Origin: Inia geoffrensis
Lineage: Eukaryota > Chordata > Mammalia > Artiodactyla > Iniidae
DNA: 64,000 bases
Reading direction: 5' to 3'
NCBI GenBank assembly: GCA_036417435.1
Contig: CM070901.1
Coordinates: 166,428,044-166,492,043 of the forward strand
Positions 32,491 to 43,290 of the stretch are shown piece by piece (within the stretch, counting starts at the first letter, position 1; each line of letters starts with the position of its first letter). Below the pieces are notes generated by a model. The model was not told the DNA's origin and did not search any database. It saw only the letters and a list, made by a program, of their open reading frames with translations. The position numbers and the translations under genes were made by a program.

Positions 32491-32799
32491 CAATTCACCT
32501 GCATGGCCAAGCCTTGCGGGGCTGAGCTTGCGAACCTCCTTCCACCTCCAAAAGGGGCCTCAGGGGCCTGGGCACCATCTCATATGCCCACAGCCTAGGA
32601 GATGGAGACCCCGGACTCAGGAAAGAGCTCTTGTCCTCTCAATGGTGGAACTGTGGCCCATCCCTAGCTCTCGGTCTGAGCCACGTTTGGTCCTAGAAAC
32701 TTCTGAGCCCACCCCAGTCAGGCCGACTTGAAGCCCCCCAAGTCTCCCCATTGCCTGGTGGTCCCCACGGAGAGATCAGAGTCCCCTTCAACAGGGTCG

Positions 32800-32945
32800 T
32801 TATTGTTTCCCCAGAACACACTTCCATTTGTCAAGGGGGTGTGTATCAAGGGAGCCATGTGGCTTTGATTTAAATTTCACCCTGGAAAGACAATGGTTTG
32901 GATTAAGGGAAGAAACAGTTGGTGACAAGTCATGAAAAGAAAGAA
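32800..32945. promoter_or_regulatory. Candidate conserved noncoding element
   Basis: A/T-rich unique island in GC-rich DNA, with CCATTTGTCAAGG, a TCF/LEF-like CTTTGAT (about 32863) and a SOX-like ACAATGG (about 32890). No recognised repeat covers it. Conservation cannot be tested here. Confidence 0.3.
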
Positions 32946-33119
32946 GGGGGGCCCTTGTAGCAAAAATGAGCCCCAAACTTTCAAACTGGCGTTCCAGAGG
33001 TTTCTCAAGGCCTGCCGTCCACCCATAACCTCCCACCCCAGCATGCTCCTGTCCCCTTCAGTAGTTGGGCGGGCAAGGCTGTGGGAGTGGAAGGTAGGGG
33101 AGTCACACTGGCCCCCCTC

Positions 33120-33160
33120 CCTCCTCTTACAGAGGAGGAAACTGAGGCTCAGGGAGGTTG
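33120..33160 (-). repeat. MIR SINE scrap, minus orientation
   Basis: CTTACAGAGGAGGAAACTGA, GGCTCAGGGAGGTTGATG. Confidence 0.65.
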
Positions 33161-33394
33161 ATGATGGATTCTGGTGGCTTCCACGGAGGGCAGAAGAAAG
33201 GTGGGGTAGGGGGAACACGAGCATCTGCTGCTCCCACTCTGTTGGCAAGGAGCTTGCCCTCTCTAGGCCTCCATTACCCCACTGAGAAAGGGAAGAAAAG
33301 GGTGTTACAGTAACTTATCACCACTGGAGCTGAGTAAAGCCCAGGAAGCCCAGGCAAGGGTGATCTGCTTGGCTCTGACCTACTGGCCCTTTTC

Positions 33395-33600
33395 TCAGGT
33401 CAGGCTCTGCACCGAAAGCTTTCCACACATCGCCTGTGTGAGTCTTCCCAACACCCAAAATCCCCATTTCACAGACGAACAGACTGAGGCTTCAAGAGGC
33501 TAAGAAACGTGCAGAGGTTCCCCAGCTAGGATGTGGTGATTGGGTCTTGAGGCCAGGTCTGGGTGGCCCCGAGGGCTGTTTCTAACCACTGGGCTGTGAG
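33395..33600 (-). repeat. MIR SINE, minus orientation
   Basis: CCATTTCACAGACGAACAGA, CTGAGGCTTCAAGAGGCTAA and TTCTAACCACTGGGCTGTGA at the head. Confidence 0.8.
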
Positions 33601-33689
33601 ACTGAGGCCAGGAAGGCAGAGTGGAGCGGAGTCAGCCTTGGGAAGTGAGAGCTGGGAAAAGTCTGGAAACACGCCCACAAGAGCATTTC

Positions 33690-33840
33690 ATGTCTCCTGA
33701 ATCGCCAACCGTCAGAGCTGGGAAAGCCCTCAAAGATTATCCATTCCTCCCTCGTAGGGAAGAGGGGAAACTGAGGCCAAGGAGGGTGGGACGTGTCCGG
33801 GGTCACGCGGGGGGTGGTGCCAGGCCCAGTTACAACCACG
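33690..33840 (-). repeat. MIR-like fragment, minus orientation
   Basis: CAGAGCTGGGAAAGCCCTCA, GGGAAACTGAGGCCAAGGAG, then GTCCGGGGTCACGCGG. Confidence 0.6.
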
Positions 33841-34004
33841 TCTCCCGAGGACCAGCCGGGGGCTTTGTGGTGCATGTCCACATTGTCCTGGAGCCGCGTG
33901 GATGGGCTTCACCTTCGGGGATGACAGCCCTGGCCCAGCAGGCCAGCCTCAGGAAGTGAGCAGTCTGGGCTGGTCCAGAGCCCACATCTATGTCTCTGAC
34001 ATGG

Positions 34005-34130
34005 CTGCTTGGGGTCAGGCTGTGGCTATGGGTTCATCTGAGGCCAAGGTCAGGGCATGTTGTGTGGCCGGCGCTGTGTGTCAGGAGTCAGAGCTTGGTC
34101 TGTGGCTGGGGTCAAGGCTGAGGAGTCCAA
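34005..34130 (-). repeat. Degenerate tandem repeat related to 13780-14055
   Basis: GGGGTCAGGCTGTGG and GGTCTGTGGCTGGGGTCA are near reverse complements of the AGACTGACCCC / CCAACCACAGACTGACC units at 13.8-14.0 kb. Confidence 0.4.
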
Positions 34131-34639
34131 GGCAATGAACTGACTGTGGAAGACCAAAGGACTTCAAGCCCCAAAGACCAGGGCTGCTAATGGTGGAGTT
34201 GCAGGGGCTGTGATGGGCTGGGACAGAGGTGGGAAGCTGGGCTCTGGAGTCCCTGGGGGCAGGAGATGGGGGCTCTCCACCCCACGCAGTTCCCCTTCAC
34301 CACTGCCTGGCTCCAGGTGTGTGTAGATGGCGGGCGCACCTGGCTACCCCACCCCCACCCTCCCCCAGACAATGCCACCCTGTCCTCTGGAGAGAAGTAG
34401 CTGGGAGTCAGGCCCCTTCCCTCTCCTGATTTGCTTCCTATCAGACCAGAAGAGCCACTGCCCCTCCGTTCTGTGGTCACCTGTGCTCAGATCCCAATCT
34501 CGCCCGCCGTGACGGGAGAGGAACAATCTGGAGGCCAGAAGGGCAGTTCTGCATACCTGGGTGTGGGGATGCTGAGCAATGGACTGTGGAGGGCATCGTT
34601 CCAATTCAAGACGCTTCTGATCCCTAAACCCACCCCTGC

Positions 34640-34830
34640 CCCTGAACTATTCCTGTTACTGGGCACTTACCACCAAGCCAAGCCATATGAGGTTAAGACA
34701 AATACCCCCATTTTATCGGTGGGTAAGTGGAGGCTCAGACAGGTGCCTTCACTTGCTCAAGGTCACCAGCCGGCAGGGATGGGGCGGGGTTTGCCAGGCC
34801 TGCCAGCTCTGAGACTGGGCCATACCCACT
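34640..34830 (-). repeat. MIR SINE, minus orientation
   Basis: CCCCATTTTATCGGTGGGTA, AGTGGAGGCTCAGACAGGTG, ACTTGCTCAAGGTCACCAG. Confidence 0.75.
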
Positions 34831-35067
34831 CCTCACACGACCTCCTCCAGCTCCTCTGCCCATCCTGGGCCCAAGGAAAGCACTCCCGGGCTGAACGGGA
34901 CAGGGCGAGGCGAGCACACCCAGCCATGGAGACCCCAGACCTGCCTTCTCAGAATTTCAGGAGAAATGGTTTTCCCTGGCAGTGGGGAGCAAACCTCGGC
35001 TGATATGATCTGCTTATCTACCTCCCTTGGGTTTCTGTGCCCGGCGTCGCCCCACCAATGCAATGAT

Positions 35068-35192
35068 AATAATAATGGCCAGCACTTCTTGAGGGCTTTG
35101 TGTGTACCAGGCACTGTTCAAAGTAATTTCCATGCATTCACTCATTTTATCCTTCCAACTACCCCATGAAGTAGGAACTATTATTAATCCTA
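35068..35192 (-). repeat. MIR SINE, minus orientation, left part of a split copy
   Basis: AATAATAATGGCCAGCACTT, TGTGTACCAGGCACTGTTCA, ACTCATTTTATCCTTCCAAC, CCCCATGAAGTAGGAACTAT. The copy stops in ATTAATCC and resumes at 35838. Confidence 0.85.
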
Positions 35193-35837
35193 TTTTTAAA
35201 AATAAGCTTTAGTTTTTTAGAACAGTTTCAGATTTACAGAAAAATTGAGACGCTAATGCAGTGTTCCCGTATACCCTACACATATATGCCATTTCCCTGT
35301 TATTCACATCTGACATTAGTCTGGTGCCTTTGTTACAATGAACGAATTGATATTATTAACTAATGTTCATACTTCATTCAGCTTTCCATCATTTTTACCT
35401 GATATTCTTTTTCTGTTGCAGGATCCCACCCGGGAAACCACGTTACATTTAGCTGTCGCGTCTCCTCAGGCTCCCCTTGTTTCTGACAGATTCTCAGGCT
35501 TGCCTTTTTTTTTTTTTTTTTTTTTTAAATGATCTTGACGGTTTCAAGAAGTGCTGGTACTGGTCAGGTATTTTGTAGAATGTCCCTCTGCTGGAATCCC
35601 TCTGATGTTTTTGTCATGATTAGACTGGAGTTATAGGATTTGGGGAGAAAGGCCATACAGGTAAAGTGCCATATCCATCACGTCATATAAAGGGTACATA
35701 CTATCCATATGACCTATCACTGTTGTTGTTGACCTTGACCACTGGCTGAGGTAGCATTTGTCAGGCTTCTCTACTGTAAGGTTACTCTCCCCACTCTCAA
35801 ACTTCTCCCTTTCCATACTGTTCTCCTTGGAAGTAAG
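35193..35837. repeat. Old LINE-1 3' fragment inserted into a MIR
   Basis: CAGATTTACAGAAAAATTGA, TATACCCTACACATATATGC, TTTTTCTGTTGCAGGATCCC, TATTTTGTAGAATGTCCCTC, GTAAAGTGCCATATCCATCA and GACCTTGACCACTGGCTGAG follow an L1M-type 3' sequence. A T run of 22 lies at 35505-35526. The strand relative to LINE-1 is uncertain. Confidence 0.75.
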
Positions 35838-35990
35838 TCATTAACCCATTCTACAGGTGCAAAAACTGGGGCCCAGAGAGGTTAAGTAACTTGCCCCAGG
35901 TCACACAGCAAAGGACAGAGCCAGGATTTGAACACTGGCAGTTTGGCTCCTTAGCCCATGCTTCCAATCAAATGCCATAAACTTCCAAGA
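35838..35990 (-). repeat. MIR SINE, minus orientation, right part of the split copy
   Basis: AACCCATTCTACAGGTGCAA, AGAGAGGTTAAGTAACTTGC, CAGGTCACACAGCAAAGGAC, AGCCAGGATTTGAACACTGG. Confidence 0.9.
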
Positions 35991-36049
35991 GCCTAGCGAG
36001 ACATTTATAAAAGGTCGCGTGCACACTATTTTAGCAAAGCAGGGCAGTG

Positions 36050-36180
36050 TGGGGCAAAGGATAGAAACTCAGGGCCACATGGGCCTGAGTGTCAGGCTCC
36101 ATCCTGCCATCGAGACTTTGAGCAAGTCACCTCACATCATGGGACCTGACATGTAGTAGGTGGTCAACAAACAGGAGTCT
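36050..36180 (+). repeat. MIR SINE
   Basis: GGGCAAAGGATAGAAACTCA, GAGACTTTGAGCAAGTCACC, CTGACATGTAGTAGGTGGTC. The middle is deleted. Confidence 0.65.
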
Positions 36181-36434
36181 TCGACTCTAAGCTCCAGGCT
36201 CCAGGATAGGGAATTACTGCATAGCAGGGGAAGGAGAAGCCAGCCTAAGCCTCCAACCTGTGTCCCAAGGGAAGGTGCCCCCGCCAGCCTTTCCTGCATG
36301 GGGGCAGTTGGCACTGCTGACGTGGGCTTTGCCAAAGGGATCAGGGTCAGATTCCAGGTGTTGCTCTCGACCATATCTACTCATGACTACCACATCTCTG
36401 AAGACAGTGAGAAAACAATCCCCAAGAACTGGGT

Positions 36435-36560
36435 AGGAAGGGACCCTACATATCACCCTCTCCCCATTTTACAGAGCAGAAAATTGAGGCTTCAGGTTAG
36501 GAGGGGACTTGGCCAGGGTTGTACAGTGAGGTGCAAGCACATGCCTGGCCCAGTAGGTGC
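36435..36560 (-). repeat. MIR SINE, minus orientation
   Basis: TCCCCATTTTACAGAGCAGA, AAATTGAGGCTTCAGG, ACTTGGCCAGGGTTGTACAG. Confidence 0.75.
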
Positions 36561-37199
36561 CTCATGATAACAACGGAGCTATGCTTGCCTGCGGGCAGCC
36601 CTACCCCTCGTCCCCTGCATGTCCAGTCTCATCTAGTCCTGTCAGGGCCATACGACCACCAGCCCCATCTTGTCGGGGGGTGTCCACTGATGGGGGACAG
36701 TTTAAGGCTACGTTCACTCAACCAGCAAGTAAAAAAGGTGAGATTTGAGCCCGGCTGCCAGGCACCAAGCCATGTGTCCACTCTGTGCCACCAGCCCCAC
36801 TCCCAGCAGCCCAGGCCAGGGGATGCCCAGGGTGCGGCAGCCTCATGCCCAACCCTCCTCGCCCCTGCATCTTTGCGGAAGTCCGGGCCCTCTGCGTTCC
36901 ACAAGGAACACTGTTCTCTTTACCCTCCAGCCTGTCTCATGAGAGGTAAGAGGAAGACAAACCCACAGACACAGGTGAAGTGACCCCACACCCGCCATCA
37001 TTTCCCCTGGTGGATTTTTTCTCTGCCGCTGAATTCAGAGGAACCAGCCAACGTGGAGAAGAAATTAGGCTCAGGGTAAGGCAGCTGTGGCCAGGGGTGG
37101 GTGTGGGTAGATGGGGGTGGGCAGTACATTGACCAACCAAATGCAATTAGTTCATTTAGCGTTAACCTTGAACAGTGTTCAAGAGTCCTGCTGGGTTGA

Positions 37200-37330
37200 G
37201 GGATACCAAGGCCCAGTTCTAGTGCCACTGATTTGCTGTGTGACCTTAGACAAGTGACTTGGCCTCTCTGGGGCTTTGTCGCCCCCACCTGTAAAGCGAG
37301 GGGCTTGAGTTCATCAGCTCGACTCCGGCT
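37200..37330 (+). repeat. MIR SINE
   Basis: GTTCTAGTGCCACTGATTTG, CTGTGTGACCTTAGACAAGT, GACTTGGCCTCTCTGGGGCT. Confidence 0.85.
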
Positions 37331-37454
37331 GCACTGGGGATCTTTTAGAACATGCACTTCACTAAGCTTCTGGGGTGGTCACCATTTAAGCCCATCCCAG
37401 GCGATTCAACCGAACAGCCAGGGTTGAGGGCCCCTCGCCAGGTCGTGTGTGAGG

Positions 37455-37660
37455 GGCCCTCTGGCTCTGACATTAAACCAGAGCATAGGGTTTGGTGTCC
37501 AGCTCTGCCACGCACCGCTGTGTGCACCTGGGCCTCTTCTCTGCTCTATGCCTCAGTTTCTCCATTGGGGGCTCGTCCCAGCCTTCCCTGCATGAAGTTG
37601 TTGGAAGATTAAATTACCTGGTTGTGTAAAGTTCTGCCATGTGCAGAGGAAGGACTGGGT
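37455..37660 (+). repeat. MIR SINE
   Basis: TTTGGTGTCCAGCTCTGCCA, TCTATGCCTCAGTTTCTCCA, GAAGTTGTTGGAAGATTAAA. Confidence 0.8.
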
Positions 37661-38129
37661 AAGCTGGTGTGGAAAGAGTAGGATGACAGTTCTGAGCAGA
37701 GGGCCTCAGCTGGCATGTGTCCCTGGGTTGCAGGGGAGGATGCAGTGGGCTTTCCCGGAACGGATGCTTTGCTACCAGTCTGCCTAAGCCCCTGCGGCCG
37801 TGTTCTTGTGTGATCCCCTGAGCTAGTGCCTCCCCGGGGTGCAGCGGGGGCCTCAGGAGGTGGTGAGCTCCCTATTGGTAGGGGAGTAAGCCGGGGCTGG
37901 AGGACCCATGGTTGACGGGGAGCAAGCTGGTTCGGGCATATTCAAAGAGGGTTGGACAGAGCTGGGCGTCTGACCATCTCAAGAATGTCTGCTTCTCCTG
38001 TTCCAGGATCCGGGGAGTCTAGAACCCGTTTGGCCCATCTGAGCCTCTCCCTCTTGCAGCTACAGCGTCTGGCTCCCCACGGCCTCCCCACTGCCCCCAG
38101 TGTCCCTGTGGGCCGGGTGTTCTAGCTGT

Positions 38130-38275
38130 GGCAGGAGGTGCCTGGTGTGAGGAGAGGATGGGGGCTGGAGGCGGGACCTGTCCGGGGGCGCGGAGGAGGC
38201 TGCCGCTCCGGGGTCGGGGCTGGCGCTGGGGCCCTCTCAGGGCCAGCAGCCCTGGGCTCCGGCTTGAGCTCGCTG
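38130..38275. promoter_or_regulatory. GC- and CpG-rich segment
   Basis: About ten CpGs in 120 bp (CCGGGGGCGCGG, GCCGCTCCGGGGTCGGGG). It is less dense than the 29.6 kb block and may be ordinary GC-rich DNA. Confidence 0.25.
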
Positions 38276-38395
38276 AATGCCAGAAAAAGGGCTCTGGACA
38301 AATCACTGCCTTCGATAAGCCTCAGTTTCCTCACCTGCAAACTGTAGCTGATAAGTCCTAACCTGTGAAGCTGTGGCGAGGAGAAAATGGGGCCA
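38276..38395 (+). repeat. MIR SINE fragment
   Basis: GGGCTCTGGACAAATCACTG, TAAGCCTCAGTTTCCTCACC, TGCAAACTGTAGCTGATAAG. Confidence 0.75.
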
Positions 38396-38479
38396 CGCTC
38401 ACAGCGGACATCTCGGAGATCGCAAGGCGGGCGTCGGGCCCTGCGTGGGGGAGCATCATCTCAGCTCATCCTGAGCTCC

Positions 38480-38700
38480 GTCAGTGTGTGCACTGTCCCC
38501 GTTCACAGAAGAGAACTGAGGCCTGTTTCGCTCACTGAAGGCCTGCTCTATACTTGCCCCCTTCCTGCATGCCTCCGCCCCCAGCCAAGGCTCAGAATGG
38601 TAAAGCTACTCACTCCAAGCTCAGCAACAAGGAGCGCCGAGCCCGGATTTGAGCTCAGGACCAGCAGGCTCCCCAGCTCTGAACCAGTCGACTGAGATGT
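38480..38700 (-). repeat. MIR SINE, minus orientation, with internal insertion
   Basis: CCCGTTCACAGAAGAGAACT, GAGGCCTGTTTCGCTCACTG, then, after extra DNA, GGTAAAGCTACTCACTCCAA and CCCGGATTTGAGCTCAGGAC. Confidence 0.5.
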
Positions 38701-38894
38701 GCAGAGAGGCCCTAGCTGGAGGTGTGTGCCACACGCTGACAGCTGTCGTATTGCTGCGTGGTACCCCTGGGCTCAGGCCTGGGCTGTCAGGAAAGTGAAG
38801 GAGGTGGGGCTTCCCTGCCTGTGCTGGACCAAGGCTTGTGGCAGGAGAGCTGGAAGTGTGCATCCTTGTGGCCAGAGAACATCTCAGGTCTGGT

Positions 38895-39125
38895 GTGGGT
38901 GACAGTGATGATATCGACATGGCCTGAGCACGTACTGTGTGCCAAGCCCTGCTGCAAGCACTTTCCACCCACTAACTCACAGCCATCCAAAAAGCAGAAC
39001 CACCATGGGCCCCATTTCACAAAGAAGCTGAGGCACAGAGAGGTTGAGTAAGGTGCCCAAGGTCACCGAGTTAGAAAGGAGCAGAGTTGAGGCTCAGGTC
39101 CGGACTCCATACGTGAACAGCTATG
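38895..39125 (-). repeat. MIR SINE, minus orientation, near full length
   Basis: GAGCACGTACTGTGTGCCAA, CCCCATTTCACAAAGAAGCT, GAGGCACAGAGAGGTTGAGT, CCCAAGGTCACCGAGTTAG. Confidence 0.92.
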
Positions 39126-39149
39126 CCTTAAGACCTCAGTGTAGACACC

Positions 39150-39410
39150 TGTATAAATTCAAGAGGCCTCTGGATCAAGCACCCAGGCTCTCCAGCCTGC
39201 CGCCTGGAATCAAATCCCAGCTCTGCCACTTACTGGCTGTGTGACCTTGGGCAACTTACTCCACCTCTCTGTGTGTTTCAGTTTCCCACCAATAAAATGT
39301 GGATGGAAACCAAGTACCCGCCTTATGGGGCTACTGTGACACTTAATTTATAAATCGGCCTGGTGCAGAGTCAGGCCCACGTAAACTGTGATCATTATGA
39401 TTATTTTACC
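39150..39410 (+). repeat. MIR SINE, near full length
   Basis: CTGGAATCAAATCCCAGCTC, TGCCACTTACTGGCTGTGTG, ACCTTGGGCAACTTACTCCA, CCTTATGGGGCTACTGTGAC. Head-to-head with the preceding minus-strand MIR. Confidence 0.95.
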
Positions 39411-39839
39411 CGTGTAGGTGGTATGCACTTAGCTGTTAGCAGGGGTTACTTCTAAGAGTGGGATGGCAGCATTTCCACTTCGTACTCACCACACTTCAGT
39501 AGCATTTTACTTTTTTTTCAATGAGCATTTAACCTCTATTTTGATATACACACCTTTTTTAAATAAAGAAAAACCTCGGGCTCAGCTGAAGTGTGAGTAG
39601 GCGTCAAGAGGTCTCTTGTGGCTAGTACATTGCTCTCTTTAGATAAAAAAAGAGGGAGCATTTGATTGTACTTCATAGAACCTGAGTCACGGCTCGTGGG
39701 TGTGCAAGAGGCCAAGGCATTCCCATCGAGTTTAAGAAGAAACAGTTTCACCCCCACTGCACACTCGGGGCTGCAGAAGGACCACTGGACCGTGAGCCCA
39801 GTGACTTAGGGTTAGCCTGGCATTCCGCCACCACGTATG

Positions 39840-40470
39840 ATGAAACCTTTACTTATTTGCTCAGCAAATTCTCCCTAGTGCCTCCTCAGTGCCAGGCGCA
39901 GGGCCCCATGGGCTCTGAGGGTCCACTGCTCACCAGTCCTGGCATTAGTCCTGGGGGACAAAATATAGGACAAGGCGGAGGTGGTCCCCCTCCTTCTGTA
40001 ACCGGCAGTCAAGCAGCGGAGGCCGGCACTATCAGATCATCCCACAAGCAAATGTCCAATGGTCACCTGATGCACGCTGGGGGAGGGGCGGGGCACAGGT
40101 GCTCTGAGAACCTCTGTGGGGGCAGGGAATGGTCAAGGCAAGGAGAAGATAAAGGATGTATTGCAGGGAGAGAGGACAGCATAAGCAAAGGCCAGGTAGT
40201 GCAAAGGATCATAGTGAGCCTAAGGGAGTGAAAGTATGCCTGCAATGAAGGGGGCAAAGCGGAGCTTGGTATGAATAAGAGGGAAGTGGGGGCAGGGCTG
40301 GGCCATGCGGGGTGGGGGTCATGGTGGGGATTTGGCCTTCACGCCTGAAAGCCACAAGGCCATGAAAGAAAACCAGGGGAGAGGGGGGAAGGTCTTACCT
40401 AGTGAGATCCCTCCAAAGTCTGGGGAGAAGACATTAGGTAGAGGGTCAGAGTGGACCCCTGCCAATCTCC
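39840..40470. repeat. Long old interspersed repeat, unnamed
   Basis: CTTATTTGCTCAGCAAATTC, CCTCCTCAGTGCCAGGCGCA, AGCATAAGCAAAGGCCAGGT, GGATTTGGCCTTCACGCCTG and AGCCACAAGGCCATGAAAG follow the best-preserved copy here of the old family seen at 836, 28045, 49720 and 58135. Confidence 0.5.
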
Positions 40471-40784
40471 AGTTCCTCTAGCTGCATAGGTATGGGCACA
40501 GAGCAGCATCAGTAAATGGCTCTTCCCCCATATCCTTCTCCATCAACTCACAGTAGCAAAATTTAGATCTCAGTCTTTTTTTTATTTAATAACTTCTTTT
40601 CCTGATTACAAAATATGCAGTCTATAGTGCAGAACAATGGGAAATTAGCAAATATAAAGGGCTGCCGTGGGAATTAGGGGCTCAGCTTACTTCCTGAGGT
40701 TCTCATCAAATGGAAAACCAGGTCTATAGGGTGTAGCTATAAGGATAAGGAAGAGTTCCTAAGCCTGTTCTAGGAACTATTCTA

Positions 40785-40870
40785 AGATTCCTGGGTTCCT
40801 TGATGGGTAGTGAGTTCCCCATTCCTGGTGGTATGTAAGCTGTCAGAGTTTAGTCTTAAAAAAGAAGTAT
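40785..40870 (+). repeat. L3/CR1-like LINE fragment
   Basis: TGATGGGTAGTGAGTTCCCC, then ATTCCTGGTGGTATGTAAGC resemble the CR1/L3 3' segment 'gagctccccgtcactggaggtatgcaag'. Confidence 0.5.
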
Positions 40871-41334
40871 GACTCATTCAAAAATAGATTGAACATACAT
40901 CAAAAATTTGTTTAAATCATGAATGAGAGAACCAGTAAGACGGTAATGCTGATTCCAAGGAGAACAAGAGGAACAGAATTACAAGATATTAGAGAAAGAA
41001 CATTGGAATAAAATGGCTCAGTTAAATACAAAACTGATTAATGTCCTAAAGGGCCAAAAATCCATAACCTTTTGGGGTTTTCTACTAGAGAGAAATCTAT
41101 CAGTTAACATATAACTTCTAAAGTCAGGTCTTTTGATAGCACATACCAAGTCAAATGTAAAATCCTCCGGATAATTAAATACCCTTGGTGGGCCAGTTAA
41201 ACAGTGCTCCAATATGAAGTTGAAAAAACATGTTGCCCTTTTTGTCTATTTTCAAGTTTTGGATAATTTTTCTTACAAAGCTGTGCAAATGGCTCCAGTG
41301 AAAGGCTGCAGGAGAGTTCTGGTGGCAAGGCGTT
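40871..41334. other. A/T-rich stretch, no gene
   Basis: A/T-rich DNA without a clear match. Open frames are short. Confidence 0.35.
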
Positions 41335-41850
41335 GGCTGGTGTATTATCTTTTGTGGTATAAAATATTACCCAAAACTTAGTGGCTTAAAATAATTGGCT
41401 TTTATTATGTTGCAATTTCTATGGGCCAGGAACGGGAGAGCAGCTTAGCTGGCATTTCTGGCTCAGGGTCTCTCATGAGGTTGGGATCATATGTCAGCTT
41501 GGGCTGCACTGACCTGAAGGCTTGACTGGGGCTGCAGGATCCCCTCCCAAGGTGACTCACGACTGGCCAACTGGTGCAGGCTGTTGGCAGGGCTTGTCAT
41601 GTAGGCCTCTCCATGGTTGCTTGAGTACCCTCACAATATGGCGGCCAACTTCCCTCAGTGATCCCAGAGGTTAAGGCAGAATTAGCAATGTCTTTTGTGA
41701 CCTAGGTTCAGAAATCATACTCTAACATTTCTCCAACAGGCTACTGGCTACACAAGTCAGCCCTGCCTGATGTGGGTGGGGACTTCACAAGGGGGTAAAT
41801 ACCAGAAGGTGAGGAACATTGTGGCCATCTTGGAAACTGGATCCACAGCT
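41335..41850 (+). mobile_element. ERVL-type solo LTR (MLT2/LTR16-like)
   Basis: ACCCAAAACTTAGTGGCTTA, TGGCTCAGGGTCTCTCATGA, GAAGGCTTGACTGGGGCTGC, GTAGGCCTCTCCATGGTTGC, GGGGACTTCACAAGGGGGTA and GTGGCCATCTTGGAAACTGG follow the LTR end to end. It is non-coding. The subfamily is uncertain. Confidence 0.85.
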
Positions 41851-43194
41851 GGACACCCTTAGGGTCCTTTCAGCCAGGGGTTGCGGTTGGTGCAGGTAGC
41901 AAGCAGAAGTTGCCTTCAGCTGTCCGACTGCCCAGGACCCTTCCTATTCAGCTCCTTAAAGCTGCTACACAGCAAAGGTCATGGGGCAGGTGGCTCTGCA
42001 TCAAAGTCTGTCATTGTAGCACCTAGTTGTGTCTTGAGAGCAAAAGCTGCTCTTCCCATCCCAGATTCTCAGCCCAGGACCTCTCTGGGAGCCTCTCTGG
42101 GCTGGTCAGTCAGACACACCTTGGTATGAACTAGTAGGAGATTTGGGATGGGAGCTGGTGGGAAGCAGAGTCAAGGTTGTAGGGAAGGCAAGCCCAGGGC
42201 ACTTGGAGGGATTCTCTGGCAGGGAGCAGGCTTTCTGGGGAGGGCCAGAAGGGACCGTCTTTAGAAGGCGGACACCTCATGCAGCACATGGGTGGGGCCC
42301 CTGAAGGGGGTCGGGGAGGGAAGAACTTGGGATGGGACCTGGTGTCCACTGCTCAGGGTCATCTGGGGATCAACAATTGCCCAGGTGAGGGCATCAGGAG
42401 AGGGCAGAAGGCGTGCAAGGGGTAATGGCACAGCAAAGAGAAGCTTCTGGCCCAGATGGGTGGACCCTGGCTGGCCGTTAGGATGTGATTGGCTGGCTGC
42501 CTGCCAGTGTGTCTGACCGAGGGGTGGGCCACAGCCCACTAGCAACCAGCAGAGGCAGACACTGCAGCTGGGCCACCCCAGGCCCCTTGGAAGGCTCCCT
42601 TGAGGTCGTGGAGCAGGAAGGAGAATCCGTACCTTGCCCAATGGGCTGGCAAGGACCCGGGGTGGAAGGAGACCTCTTGGTTAGAGGATGCATTCTCAGG
42701 AGTCCTGCCGGGCATCAGGCCCATCAGTAGAGGCCCACCCAAAGCTTCCAGGCGAGGCAGTTGGGACAAAGAGTCCAGGGTCCAGGGCCCAGTCTGTTCT
42801 CTGTCCTCCGCTGCACCGTGCCGAGACCTCCGGCACACTCCTTCCCCTGTCTGGTGCTCAGTTCCCCTCTGTGGGAATAGCCAGGGCACCATCATGGTGG
42901 AGCCAGCTCAGGGAGCTGCCACCAAGGCTTTGCCTCTTCATTGGCCAGGCCTGGGGCACAACAAGACTCCCTTCTCCTTCCTCTCCTCCCAGGCCAGTCC
43001 TCACTGAAAGAGGAGGTAGGCAACCAGGAGGGAGGGCAATGACCCCTGTGGGCCCCATGCCCAGCTGATGCCCAGGATCTGATCTGAGGTGGGCAACTTC
43101 TGGGGGAGGTGAGGGGCAGATCCAGCTGGGATCTGAGGTCTGTGAAACTGTCCTGGAGGCGTTTATGCAAGGAGGGAGGGGGAGGGAGTCTGCC
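41851..43194. other. No gene recognised
   Basis: GC-rich unique DNA with overlapping open frames on both strands. No domain, exon chain or repeat recognised. Confidence 0.4.
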
Positions 43195-43290
43195 AGCTTA
43201 GGGGGTAATTATTTTGCAAAACTTTACTTGGAAAATCTCCTTTCCCCCTTCAGTGAAACCATTGTTTTTCAAGGGAAATTGAAGTAGAAG
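43195..43290. promoter_or_regulatory. Candidate conserved noncoding element
   Basis: An A/T-rich island with TAATTATTTTGCAAAACTTT, GGAAAATCTCC and a SOX-like CCATTGTTTTTC between GC-rich flanks. It is not a recognised repeat. Confidence 0.3.
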
